The position numbers were made by a program, and so were the translations under genes. Shown piece by piece: positions 16,530-25,467 of a stretch of DNA of 40,620 nucleotides. Each line of letters starts with the position of its first letter. Position 1 is the stretch's first letter. Below the pieces are notes generated by a model. That model did not search any database and was not told the origin of the DNA. It saw only the letters and a program-made list of their open reading frames with translations. Source of the stretch: Candidatus Villigracilis saccharophilus (GTDB taxonomy: Bacteria > Chloroflexota > Anaerolineae > Anaerolineales > Villigracilaceae); the NCBI GenBank assembly GCA_016709305.1, contig JADJNA010000002.1, positions 1 through 40,620 of the forward strand, given 5' to 3'.

Positions 16530-16558
16530 TTGACTTTTTATGTTACCTTCGATATACT
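16530..16558 (+). promoter_or_regulatory. Promoter of rpoB
   Basis: TTGACT (16530-16535), a 17-nt spacer and TATACT (16553-16558) form a strong sigma-70-type promoter. A leader of about 65 nt follows to the rpoB start. It shows that rpoB can be transcribed independently of acetyl-CoA synthetase. Confidence 0.8.
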
Positions 16559-16631
16559 ATACGGTCGCTGTCCATCCAAGGGCAGTTAATTTTGTTAGTT
16601 CACCCAGCCTACATAGAAACAGGAGAGAAGA

Positions 16632-19600
16632 ATGGCGTCTTCTTTGCCGCAAAAAACTTACGCACGTATTCCAGTAAAGTTAGATCTTCCCAACTTAATA
16701 GAAGTACAGCTTGATTCATTCGAAAGACTTAAGCGAGAAGGATTGGGTGACCTCTTCCATGAGATCTCTCCGATCGAGTCTTACAACAAGGGAATGAAGT
16801 TATTCTTCCCGAGCCGCGGACCCGAATCACAGCAATGGGGACTTAAATACTGGTTTGGAGAACCCAAGCATAGTATCGAAGAATGTGTCGAGCGCGATCT
16901 GACCTATTCGAGCCCGTTGTATGTTTCAGTGCTTCTTGCGGGTCCCGATGTCCCAGAACCGATCAAGCAGGATATTTTCCTTGGCGATTTTCCTGAAATG
17001 ACCGATAAAGGCACGTTCATTGTCAATGGCACTGAGCGCGTTGTGGTTTCCCAGTTGATCCGTTCCCCTGGCGTTTATTTTGAAGCGCCCGCTGACCGCG
17101 CCACTGGCCGTCCGCTTGCGATGGCGAAGTTGATCCCTGATCGCGGCGCCTGGATGGAATTCGAAACACGCAAATCCGATTACATTATCTTAAAGTTCAA
17201 CCGCAAACGCACTGTTCCGATCACGGTCTTTTTACGCGCGCTCGCCGCGGTAAGCGACGGGATCAAAGACTCTCCCATCAAGGTTGGCTCGGATGAAGAG
17301 ATCATGTCCATCTTGAAGGATGTGGACAATAACCCAGAGCGTATGTTCATCGCCTCAACTATTAAGCAGGAACCTGATTGGGATCTGTCCCATCACTCCA
17401 TTGCTGAAGCGGCTTTGATCGAATTCTTCAAAAAGATGCGCCCTGGCGATCCCGCCACGCTTGACAATGCCCGTCAGTTCCTTGAGGAGCAGTTGTTCGA
17501 TCAGCGCCACTATGACCTCGAACGTGTTGGTCGCTATAAACTCAATCAAAAGCTTGACCTCAATATTCCGATCCCGCATCGCACGGTTTCAAAGAGCGAT
17601 CTGATCCGTTTGATCCGCCGCATGATCCAGATTAACAACGGCGCTGAACGACCTGATGACATTGATCATCTCGGCAACCGCCGCGTCAAGACTGTGGGTG
17701 AGTTGATCCAGAACAAGTTGAGAATCGGCCTGCGCCGAATGGAGCGCGTTATCAAAGAACGCATGTCCATTCGCGATCAGGAGCAGTTGTCGCCGGTCAC
17801 TCTGGTAAATATCCGCCCCGTGGTCGCTGCATTGCGAGAATTCTTCGGTTCGTCACAACTTTCACAGTTCATGGATCAAACCAATCCTCTGGCTGAGTTG
17901 CGCCACAAACGCACACTTTCGGCACTGGGGCCTGGCGGTCTGCGCCGTGAACGCGCCGGCTTTGATGTTCGTGATGTGCATCGCTCTCATTATGGCCGTA
18001 TCTGTCCCATTGAAACACCCGAAGGCCCAAACATCGGTTTGATCGGTCGTTTGGCTTCTTTTGCCCGTGTAAATGAATACGGTTTCATTGAAACACCTTA
18101 CCGCAGAGTGTTCAAAACACTTCCCTCTGAGGATGAACGCTTGGAAGGACTCACCTTACGTGAGGATGTTCATGATCCCAAGTCAAATGAATTGCTCTTC
18201 AAGTCAGGGACAACAATTGATTCGAAGGTATTAAAGAGACTTGCCAAGATCGGCGGCGATGTCAGCATCGTCCCATATGTATCTGATGAGATCGTTTACC
18301 TGTCTGCCGATGCGGAGGATAAATTCACCATCGCTCAGGCGAATGCTCACTTAACGGGTAATAAGGAATTTTCCAAGGAACGTATTTCCTGCCGTTATCA
18401 TCTGGGCTTTTTGTTCTCGAATTCAGAGTCGATTGATTACATGGATGTGGCGCCGCATCAGGTTGTAGGTATCAGCGCCGCTTTAATTCCATTCCTTGAA
18501 CATGATGATGCCAACCGCGCGTTGATGGGCTCGAACATGATGGCGCAGGCTGTTCCTTTGGTGCGCCCTGAGACCCCGCTCGTTTCGACTGGTATGGAAG
18601 GTCATGCCGCGCTTGACTCTGGTCAGGTTGTGGTGGCTGAAGCGGATGGTGAGGTCGTATCGGTCACCGGAGCAACCATCACAGTCAAAGAAAAGAAGAG
18701 CGGAAACCGCGTGTATCAACTCCGCAAGTATCAGCGTTCCAATCAAAGCACTTGTATTGATCAACGCCCGTCCGTGGTTAAAGGACAATTGGTCAAGGCT
18801 GGCGATATCATCGCCGATTCTTCATCCACTGACAGTGGTCAGTTGGCGCTTGGTCAAAACGTAGTTGTTGCCTTCCTCTCCTGGGAAGGTGGTAACTTCG
18901 AAGACGCCATTCTGCTCTCAGAACGCCTTGTTCAGGAAGATCGTTTCACTTCAGTTCATATTGAGAAGCATGAAGTCGAAGCGCGTGATACAAAACTTGG
19001 TCCCGAAGAGATCACACGCGATATCCCGAATGTAGGTGATGATGCGATCAAAGACCTGGATGAAAACGGCATCATTCGCATTGGTGCGGAAGTTGGTCCA
19101 AACGACATCCTTGTCGGTAAGATCACTCCGAAGGGCGAGAAAGAACTTACCCCTGAAGAACGCTTATTGCGCGCCATCTTCGGCGAGAAATCACGCGATG
19201 TAAAAGATACTTCGTTGCGCATGCCTCACGGCGAACGCGGTAAAGTTGTTGATGTAAAAGTTTTCACTCGTGAAGAAAATTCGGATCTCTCCGCTGGTGT
19301 CGAGATGATGGTGCGTGTCTCAGTTGCTCAGCGCCGCAAGATCACCGCGGGTGACAAAATGGCCGGCCGCCACGGCAATAAGGGTGTGGTTTCCAAGGTT
19401 GTGCCGGTGGAAGATATGCCATATCTCGAAGATGGAACACCAGTTGATTTAATTCTAAATCCGCTCGGTGTGCCTGGTCGTATGAATATCGGACAGGTAT
19501 TGGAAGTGCATCTTGGCTGGGCTGCGAAGCGCATGGGTTTCCGCGCGATCACGCCGGTCTTTGACGGCGCCAGCGAGGAACAGATCGAAGCTGAACTCGC

Positions 19601-20531
19601 ACGTGCCTGGATCATGGACCAGGCTTGGAAAGAATCTGCAGAACGTGCCTGGGAATGGCTCAAGGAACAGGAATATGATGTCAACTCAATTCAGGATGAT
19701 GATGAGGTTCGTCGTTTGTATCTTGAACATTGGCTTGGCAAACGCAAATATGATGTCTACAGCCTGAACGACGCAGATTACGCGCGTCACGCCGCTGCCA
19801 AAGAATGGTTGCGCGAAAAGGGCTATGCCAATCCCGAAGAAATCCTGCTCGATGATCGCGATGTAGCCAATCCCGATCCTGATGTTGATGAAATGACCGT
19901 CCACGCTTGTCTGCGTTTGTGGATGGAGACGAATGGAATTACACGACGGGTCGCTGAAGACAAGGTTCTTGAGACAGCTCAGGAATTAGCGAAGGATAAG
20001 GGTATTCCGTTGCCTATCCTTGGCAAACAGACCTTACGTGATGGTAAGACTGGCATCCCATATGATCAGCCTGTGACCGTTGGGGTCATGACCATTCTCA
20101 AGTTGCATCACCTTGTGGAAGATAAGGTTCATGCACGCTCGACAGGCCCATACAGCTTGGTCACACAACAACCTTTGGGTGGTAAAGCCCAGTTCGGTGG
20201 TCAACGCTTCGGTGAAATGGAAGTGTGGGCGCTTGAGGCTTATGGCGCGGCGCATACACTTCAGGAAATGCTCACCGTTAAGTCGGATGATGTTCAAGGC
20301 CGCGTAAATACTTATGAGGCTATTGTAAAGGGGGAGCCGATTGAAGAACCAAGCATCCCTGCTTCTTTCCGCGTTCTGGTAAAAGAATTGCAGTCACTGG
20401 GTCTTGCGGTGGAGGCGATCAACGAAGGTGGTGACGTGGTTAAATTTGGCAAGGATGAAGAGAAGACCCATCCGCCTAAACATGATACCGGCTTGTTAAG
20501 TCTTGGAGAGAATCAAAGTAGAAAAAAGTAG
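16632..20531 (+). CDS. rpoB: DNA-directed RNA polymerase beta subunit, with a repeat-bearing insertion
   Basis: A 1299-residue catalytic beta subunit. The rifampicin pocket shows FFGSSQLSQFMDQTNPLAEL and HKRTLSALGPGGL. The active-site region has GDKMAGRHGNKGV, and the C-terminal clamp has RSTGPYSLVTQQPLGGKAQFGGQRFGEMEVWALEAYG. Between VFDGASEEQIE (about residue 977) and GKQTLRDGKTG (about 1131) are some 150 residues where E. coli has about 25. The extra segment carries repeats of the form WLxxxxYDVxSLxD. AGGAGAG precedes ATG 16632. rpoC does not follow and rplJ/rplL do not precede, so the beta gene stands apart from its usual cluster. Confidence 0.98.
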   Translation: MASSLPQKTYARIPVKLDLPNLIEVQLDSFERLKREGLGDLFHEISPIESYNKGMKLFFPSRGPESQQWGLKYWFGEPKHSIEECVERDLTYSSPLYVSVLLAGPDVPEPIKQDIFLGDFPEMTDKGTFIVNGTERVVVSQLIRSPGVYFEAPADRATGRPLAMAKLIPDRGAWMEFETRKSDYIILKFNRKRTVPITVFLRALAAVSDGIKDSPIKVGSDEEIMSILKDVDNNPERMFIASTIKQEPDWDLSHHSIAEAALIEFFKKMRPGDPATLDNARQFLEEQLFDQRHYDLERVGRYKLNQKLDLNIPIPHRTVSKSDLIRLIRRMIQINNGAERPDDIDHLGNRRVKTVGELIQNKLRIGLRRMERVIKERMSIRDQEQLSPVTLVNIRPVVAALREFFGSSQLSQFMDQTNPLAELRHKRTLSALGPGGLRRERAGFDVRDVHRSHYGRICPIETPEGPNIGLIGRLASFARVNEYGFIETPYRRVFKTLPSEDERLEGLTLREDVHDPKSNELLFKSGTTIDSKVLKRLAKIGGDVSIVPYVSDEIVYLSADAEDKFTIAQANAHLTGNKEFSKERISCRYHLGFLFSNSESIDYMDVAPHQVVGISAALIPFLEHDDANRALMGSNMMAQAVPLVRPETPLVSTGMEGHAALDSGQVVVAEADGEVVSVTGATITVKEKKSGNRVYQLRKYQRSNQSTCIDQRPSVVKGQLVKAGDIIADSSSTDSGQLALGQNVVVAFLSWEGGNFEDAILLSERLVQEDRFTSVHIEKHEVEARDTKLGPEEITRDIPNVGDDAIKDLDENGIIRIGAEVGPNDILVGKITPKGEKELTPEERLLRAIFGEKSRDVKDTSLRMPHGERGKVVDVKVFTREENSDLSAGVEMMVRVSVAQRRKITAGDKMAGRHGNKGVVSKVVPVEDMPYLEDGTPVDLILNPLGVPGRMNIGQVLEVHLGWAAKRMGFRAITPVFDGASEEQIEAELARAWIMDQAWKESAERAWEWLKEQEYDVNSIQDDDEVRRLYLEHWLGKRKYDVYSLNDADYARHAAAKEWLREKGYANPEEILLDDRDVANPDPDVDEMTVHACLRLWMETNGITRRVAEDKVLETAQELAKDKGIPLPILGKQTLRDGKTGIPYDQPVTVGVMTILKLHHLVEDKVHARSTGPYSLVTQQPLGGKAQFGGQRFGEMEVWALEAYGAAHTLQEMLTVKSDDVQGRVNTYEAIVKGEPIEEPSIPASFRVLVKELQSLGLAVEAINEGGDVVKFGKDEEKTHPPKHDTGLLSLGENQSRKK

Positions 20532-20540
20532 AAGAATCTA

Positions 20541-20569
20541 TTGACGGGTTAGTTATGGCATGATAAACT
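20541..20569 (+). promoter_or_regulatory. Promoter of the rpsL-fusA-tuf / S10 run
   Basis: TTGACG (20541-20546), 17 nt and TAAACT (20564-20569) form a sigma-70-type promoter just after the rpoB stop. It would start the long ribosomal transcript, with a leader of about 150 nt. Confidence 0.7.
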
Positions 20570-20594
20570 AGCTAGCCGTTGACCATGAAAGCAA

Positions 20595-20676
20595 GAGTGG
20601 CTTTACTTCCCCCACTCGACTCAATTGGTAACTACAAATGAGGCCATCAGGAAACGTTGTTGATGGTCTCATTTCT
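20595..20676 (+). promoter_or_regulatory. rpsL leader with two hairpins, the second terminator-like
   Basis: GAGTGG (20595-20600) can pair with CCACTC (20612-20617). Then TGAGGCCATCA (20639-20649) pairs with TGATGGTCTCA (20661-20671), an 11-bp stem with one G-U pair, followed by TTTCTT. The second hairpin could end rpoB readthrough, or act as an attenuator for the transcript begun at 20541. It leaves only about 50 nt to rpsL. Confidence 0.55.
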
Positions 20677-20724
20677 TGCGAATATCGAAATCAAAATAGA
20701 AAGAATTTGTAATCGGAGGCGAAT

Positions 20725-21141
20725 GTGCCGACAGTAAATCAAATGGTCCGCAAGGGCCGCAGAAACAACAAAACAAAAAGTAAGGCTCCCGCTCTGCAGT
20801 TCACATTGAACAGTTTTAAGCAGCGTCGTGTGAGACAGGACAAAGGCGCACCTCAGAAACGTGGTGTTTGTACTGTTGTCCGTACCATGACTCCTAAAAA
20901 GCCGAATTCAGCTCTGCGCAAGATCGCTCGTGTGCGTCTGACAAACGGCATTGAAGTCACTGCATACATCCCAGGTGAAGGCCATCAGTTACAGGAGCAC
21001 TCCGTGGTACTGGTGCGTGGCGGCCGTGTTAAAGATCTGCCTGGTGTGCGTTATCACATTGTGCGCGGTTCTCTCGATACCACCGGCGTTGCCAATCGTA
21101 AGCAGGGCCGTTCAAAATACGGCGCGAAGCGTCCGAAGTAA
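20725..21141 (+). CDS. rpsL: 30S ribosomal protein S12
   Basis: A 138-residue decoding-centre protein. KRGVCTVVRTMTPKKPNSALRK and PGEGHQLQEHSVVLVRGGRVKDLPGVRYH hold the two loops that touch the codon-anticodon helix and in which streptomycin-resistance changes occur; both lysines, in TPKKPNS and GRVKDLPG, are the sensitive type. A linker of about 12 residues after the N-terminus (LNSFKQRRVRQ) matches Gram-positive-type S12. The start is GTG 20725 after GGAGG; the overlapping ATG at 20723 is out of frame. rpsG follows after 21 nt. Confidence 0.97.
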   Translation: MPTVNQMVRKGRRNNKTKSKAPALQFTLNSFKQRRVRQDKGAPQKRGVCTVVRTMTPKKPNSALRKIARVRLTNGIEVTAYIPGEGHQLQEHSVVLVRGGRVKDLPGVRYHIVRGSLDTTGVANRKQGRSKYGAKRPK

Positions 21142-21162
21142 TCAATAGATGGAGTAGTATAA

Positions 21163-21630
21163 ATGCGTAGAGCAAAACCTGAGAAACGGGAAATCCTTCC
21201 TGATATCCGATATAACAGCATCGCTGTCCAAACCATGGTTCAGCACGTGCTAAAGAGCGGCAAGAAGAGCACGGCCGTTCGTTTGATTTATGATGCGATG
21301 GATCTAATTAAAGAACGCACTGAGAAGAATCCTTTGGATGTTTTCGATGGTGCGCTTAAGAATGTAGGTCCTGCCATGGAAGTGCGTCCACGCCGCGTGG
21401 GCGGTGCAACTTATCAGGTGCCAATGGAAGTTTCCTCCGATCGGCGCATGACCTTGGCCCTTCGCTGGATTCTTGCGTCTGCAAATGACCGCTCCGGCAA
21501 GTCGTTTTCCGATAAACTTGCATCGGAATTAATTGACGCTTTTAACGAAACAGGTTCTGCTATTCGTAAGCGCGATGAAACACATAAGATGGCTGAAGCC
21601 AACCGCGCTTTCTCCCATTACCGAGTTTAA
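21163..21630 (+). CDS. rpsG: 30S ribosomal protein S7
   Basis: A 155-residue primary binder of the 3' domain of 16S rRNA, at the small-subunit head and exit site. MRRAKPEKREILPD, VQHVLKSGKKSTA, ALKNVGPAMEVRPRRVGGATYQVP and HKMAEANRAFSHYR are all characteristic. The length is standard. A GGAG-like site precedes the ATG. In E. coli S7 represses the str operon by binding between S12 and S7; the spacer here is only 21 nt, too short for that large site. Confidence 0.97.
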   Translation: MRRAKPEKREILPDIRYNSIAVQTMVQHVLKSGKKSTAVRLIYDAMDLIKERTEKNPLDVFDGALKNVGPAMEVRPRRVGGATYQVPMEVSSDRRMTLALRWILASANDRSGKSFSDKLASELIDAFNETGSAIRKRDETHKMAEANRAFSHYRV

Positions 21631-21661
21631 ATTTAAATAATTTTTTGAGGAAATAGTAAGT

Positions 21662-23737
21662 ATGGCACGCGAGCATCCGCTGGATAAATACAGAAATATA
21701 GGCATTATTGCCCACATTGACGCCGGGAAAACAACAACTACTGAGCGAATCATGTTCTATACGGGCATGACACATCGTATCGGCTCTGTTGATGATGGTA
21801 CAACAGTTACCGACTGGATGGTTCAGGAACGTGAACGTGGCATCACAATCGTTTCGGCGGCTGTATCGGCGGAGTGGAAGGGCTATCAGATCAATATCAT
21901 TGATACCCCCGGACACATTGACTTTACTGCTGAAGTTCAACGTTCATTGCGTGTTTTGGATGGCGGAGTGGTAGTTTTTGATGCGGTACAAGGTGTCGAG
22001 CCGCAATCTGAAACGGTATGGCGTCAGGCAGACCGCTATGGCGTGCCTCGTATTTGTTTTGTTAATAAGATGGATCGCGTTGGTGCTTCGTTCGATCGAA
22101 CTATTGAAACGATCATTGACCGTTTGGGCGCGAACCCGATCCCGATGCAGATTCCGATCGGTTTTGAGTCGACTTTCAAAGGTGTGATTGATCTTTTGAC
22201 CATGAAAGCCGTTGTTTGGGAAGACGATCTTGGCAAAGATCCGCATATTGTTGAAATTCCCGAAGATATGAAAGCTCAGGCTGTTGAATCTCGGGCCAAG
22301 ATGGTTGAAAAGATCGCCGAACTGGACGACGAATTAACAATGAAGTTCCTGGAAGCTCAGGAAATCAGTATTGATGAACTTAAGCTTGCACTTCGCAAAG
22401 GCGTTCTTGCTACAAAGGCAGCTCCTGTTTTCTGTGGGTCTTCCTTAAAGAACAAGGGCGTGCAAGTACTTCTTGACGCTGTTGTAGATTATCTGCCTTC
22501 TCCAGCAGACAAGCCTTCTTTCATAGTTTCTGAACCCGGCAACCCTGAAAGTACCTTTGAGGTCCTTGCGCAAGACAATTCTCCGTTGAGCGCATTGGTC
22601 TTTAAGATCGTAACAGATCCTTATGTTGGGCGTCTCGCTTATGTTCGCGTTTATTCCGGTGTTTTGAGCCAGGGACAAACTGTTCAAAATACAACCAAAA
22701 AGGGAAGAAAAGAGCGCATCGGCCGTTTGATCCGCATGCATGCCGATCATCGCGAAGATGTGGATGAGATTCGTGCTGGTGATATTGGTGCTGTATTGGG
22801 CTTCAAGGAAAGTTTCACCGGCGATACACTTTGCGATACCAAAGCACTTGTTCTTGAAACAATTTCCTTCCCTGAGCCGGTTATTTCGATTGCTATTGAA
22901 CCCAAGAGTTCCAGTGATCAGGAAAAGATGGGTGAGGCTCTCCGCAAGTTGGCCGAAGAAGATCCCACACTTCATGTGAATTCGGATATTGATTCAGGCC
23001 AGACCATTCTTCGTGGAATGGGCGAGTTGCATCTTGATATTATCGTTGATCGTTTGCTGCGCGAATTTAGAGTTCAGGCAAATGTCGGCGCTCCGCGTGT
23101 TGCGTTCCGTGAATCGATCACGAAACCTGTTAAGGAAGTCAATTACAAGTATGCCAAGCAGTCTGGTGGTAAAGGCCAGTACGGTCATGTTGTTTTCTCC
23201 CTGGAACCTGGAGAACGCGGCAGCGGCATTATTTTTGAAAATAAGATCGTCGGCGGTTCCATTCCCAAGGAATACATCAACCCAATTGAAAAAGGCTTCA
23301 AGGAAGCTGCTGAAGGCGGCGTTCTTGCTGGATATCCTGTTGTTGATATCAAAGTAACCTTATTCGACGGCTCTTTCCACGAGGTTGACTCAAGTGAAAT
23401 GGCATTTAAGATGGCCGCCATTTTAGGCTTCAAGGAAGGCGTTCAAAAAGGTCATGCTATTTTGCTCGAGCCAATGATGAAAGTTGAAGTTGTAGTCCCG
23501 GAAGAATATCTTGGTGATGTCATGGGGCAGATTAACAGCCGCCGTGGTTTGATCCAGGGTATGGAAGTCCGTCTTGGAAATGCTCAGGCAGTGAAGGCCA
23601 TGGTTCCATTGGCTGAAATGTTTGGGTATGCCACACAATTACGGTCCGCTACACAGGGACGCGGCGTATTCAATATGGAATTTGACCACTACGCGCCAGT
23701 ATCGCAGTCAGTGGCGGAAGAAATCTTAAAAGCATAA
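21662..23737 (+). CDS. fusA: Elongation factor G
   Basis: A 691-residue translocase GTPase. The G domain shows AHIDAGKTTTTERIMFYTG (G1), RGITIVSAA (G2), DTPGHIDFT (G3) and NKMDR (G4). Domains II-V follow, with GMGELHLDIIVDRLLREF and YEYGYA-type C-terminal sequence (MFGYATQLRSATQGRG). Length and motifs are those of canonical translocating EF-G rather than the recycling paralogue. GAGG lies 10 nt before the ATG. tuf follows after 31 nt. Confidence 0.97.
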   Translation: MAREHPLDKYRNIGIIAHIDAGKTTTTERIMFYTGMTHRIGSVDDGTTVTDWMVQERERGITIVSAAVSAEWKGYQINIIDTPGHIDFTAEVQRSLRVLDGGVVVFDAVQGVEPQSETVWRQADRYGVPRICFVNKMDRVGASFDRTIETIIDRLGANPIPMQIPIGFESTFKGVIDLLTMKAVVWEDDLGKDPHIVEIPEDMKAQAVESRAKMVEKIAELDDELTMKFLEAQEISIDELKLALRKGVLATKAAPVFCGSSLKNKGVQVLLDAVVDYLPSPADKPSFIVSEPGNPESTFEVLAQDNSPLSALVFKIVTDPYVGRLAYVRVYSGVLSQGQTVQNTTKKGRKERIGRLIRMHADHREDVDEIRAGDIGAVLGFKESFTGDTLCDTKALVLETISFPEPVISIAIEPKSSSDQEKMGEALRKLAEEDPTLHVNSDIDSGQTILRGMGELHLDIIVDRLLREFRVQANVGAPRVAFRESITKPVKEVNYKYAKQSGGKGQYGHVVFSLEPGERGSGIIFENKIVGGSIPKEYINPIEKGFKEAAEGGVLAGYPVVDIKVTLFDGSFHEVDSSEMAFKMAAILGFKEGVQKGHAILLEPMMKVEVVVPEEYLGDVMGQINSRRGLIQGMEVRLGNAQAVKAMVPLAEMFGYATQLRSATQGRGVFNMEFDHYAPVSQSVAEEILKA

Positions 23738-23768
23738 TCGTTCTTTTCTAAATTAAGGAGTTATTCAA

Positions 23769-24968
23769 ATGGCGAAGGTAAAATTTGACCGCAGCAAACC
23801 GCATCTGAATGTAGGGACCATGGGTCACATTGATCATGGGAAAACGACATTGACAGCGGCGATCACCAAAGTAGCCGGATTTTCAGGGCAGGCTGACTTC
23901 CGTGCGTACGATCAAATTGATAACGCACCGGAAGAAAAAGCGCGCGGGATCACGATCAACATCGCGCACGTGGAATACCAGACAGACAAGCGCCATTATG
24001 CGCACGTGGACATGCCTGGACACCGTGACTACATCAAGAACATGATCACAGGTGCGGCGCAGGTGGACGGAGCGATTTTGGTAGTAGCGGCACCTGATGG
24101 TCCGATGCCGCAGACTCGTGAGCACGTTCTGCTAGCGCGTCAGGTGGAAGTGCCATCGATCGTCATCTTCCTCAACAAAGTGGATATGATGGACGACCCC
24201 GAGTTGCTCGAACTGGTGGAACTGGAACTGCGTGAACTGCTGACCGCCCAGGGTTTCCCCGGCGACACGACACCGATCGTGCGCGGATCAGCCAAACTGG
24301 CATTGGAAAGCACCAGCCTGGATAAGAATGCACCCGAATACGCTTGTATCCATGAGCTGTTGCGAGTGGTGGATGAGTATATTCCCGAGCCGAAACGCGA
24401 TACCGAGAAACCGTTCATGATGTCAGTGGAAGACGTGTTCTCGATCAAGGGACGCGGAACGGTGGTAACCGGACGTATCGACCGCGGCATCATCAAGATC
24501 GGGGAACCGATCGAGATCATCGGGCTGCGTGAAACGAAGAGCACCGTGTGTACGGGCGTGGAAATGTTCCACAAGCAGTTGGATGAAGGCATGGCCGGAG
24601 ACAACGTGGGCTTGTTGCTGCGCGGAATTGAACGAGAAGATGTGGAGCGAGGTCAGGTGTTGGCCAAGCCGAAATCGATCACACCGCACAAGAAGTTTTT
24701 GGCGGAAGTGTACGTGTTGAAGAAGGAAGAAGGCGGACGCCACAAGGCGTTCTTTAGCGGCTACCGACCGCAGTTCTACATCCGCACGATGGATGTAACG
24801 GGCGACATCACGCTGCCGGAAGGCGTGGAGATGGTCATGCCCGGAGACAACGTCAACCTGACGGTTGAGTTGATTGTTCCTGTCGCGCTTGAACAGGGTT
24901 CCAAGTTCGCCATTCGTGAAGGCGGTCTGACCGTCGGCGCGGGTGTCGTTACCAAGATCATTGAATAG
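23769..24968 (+). CDS. tuf: Elongation factor Tu
   Basis: A 399-residue GTPase that carries aminoacyl-tRNA to the ribosome. G1 reads GHIDHGKTT, G2 is ARGITIN, G3 is DMPGHRDY (DCPGHADY in most bacteria), and G4 is NKVDM. Domains II and III follow, with GRGTVVTGRI, GLLLRGIEREDVERGQVLA and FYIRTMDVTG. Most of the gene uses more G or C at third positions than fusA before it, and the last hundred or so bases return to the local pattern. This may mark gene conversion with a second tuf copy, or strong expression selection. rpsJ begins 10 nt later, joining str and S10 operons. Confidence 0.97.
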   Translation: MAKVKFDRSKPHLNVGTMGHIDHGKTTLTAAITKVAGFSGQADFRAYDQIDNAPEEKARGITINIAHVEYQTDKRHYAHVDMPGHRDYIKNMITGAAQVDGAILVVAAPDGPMPQTREHVLLARQVEVPSIVIFLNKVDMMDDPELLELVELELRELLTAQGFPGDTTPIVRGSAKLALESTSLDKNAPEYACIHELLRVVDEYIPEPKRDTEKPFMMSVEDVFSIKGRGTVVTGRIDRGIIKIGEPIEIIGLRETKSTVCTGVEMFHKQLDEGMAGDNVGLLLRGIEREDVERGQVLAKPKSITPHKKFLAEVYVLKKEEGGRHKAFFSGYRPQFYIRTMDVTGDITLPEGVEMVMPGDNVNLTVELIVPVALEQGSKFAIREGGLTVGAGVVTKIIE

Positions 24969-24978
24969 AGGAGATATG

Positions 24979-25287
24979 ATGGCAAAGCAGAAAATACGTA
25001 TCCGCCTCAAGGCATATGATCATCGCGTTCTCGATCAGTCTGCGAAACGCATTGTTGAAACCGCCGAACGAACTGGCGCACATGTTGTTGGTCCCGTACC
25101 CTTGCCAAGCAAGATAGAACGCTTTACAATACGTCGCTCGGCATTTATTGACAAGGACTCGCATGAGCATTTTGAGATCCGCACGCACAACCGCTTGATC
25201 GATGTTTTGGATCCTGATTCAAAAACAATTGACATGTTGATGCGCTTGAACCTGCCTGCAGGTGTTGATATCGAGATTAAGATCTAA
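24979..25287 (+). CDS. rpsJ: 30S ribosomal protein S10
   Basis: A 102-residue protein of the small-subunit head that also serves as NusE in antitermination. KIRIRLKAYDHRVLDQSAKRIVETAERTGA, GPVPLPSKIERFTIRRSAFIDKDSHEHFEIRTH and LPAGVDIEIK are typical. Two adjacent ATGs occur at 24976 and 24979. The second gives a 5-nt gap from AGGAG and the standard length, so I use it. A 180-nt spacer with hairpins follows before rplC. Confidence 0.97.
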   Translation: MAKQKIRIRLKAYDHRVLDQSAKRIVETAERTGAHVVGPVPLPSKIERFTIRRSAFIDKDSHEHFEIRTHNRLIDVLDPDSKTIDMLMRLNLPAGVDIEIKI

Positions 25288-25467
25288 TTTAATTTGTAAG
25301 TAACTCTGCAAATTTTGCAGATTATGAGACAGCGCAAGAGTAGGTCTGTGTTGTAGAACCGACACAACCGCTTCGCACCAGGCCTTCTGACTGCGCTGCA
25401 CGGAGATGATGCGACCGACGCCCCGGTTGGCAGTCTCGTCAATATCTTCTGAAGGAGAAAATTGAGT
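25288..25467 (+). promoter_or_regulatory. 180-nt structured spacer between rpsJ and rplC
   Basis: This is the longest gap inside the S10-type run. TCTGCAAA (25305-25312) and TTTGCAGA (25314-25321) form a perfect 8-bp inverted repeat. Further on, CAACCG (near 25366) can pair with CGGTTG (near 25423) around a G+C-rich middle. An untranslated element, perhaps a ribosomal-protein-binding leader acting on rplC and rplD, is plausible. No promoter of good quality is visible. Confidence 0.5.

Noticed and set aside
24423..25010. 195-codon minus-strand open frame opposite tuf
   Set aside because: Antisense to tuf, rich in residues expected from reversed codons, and with no ribosome binding site.
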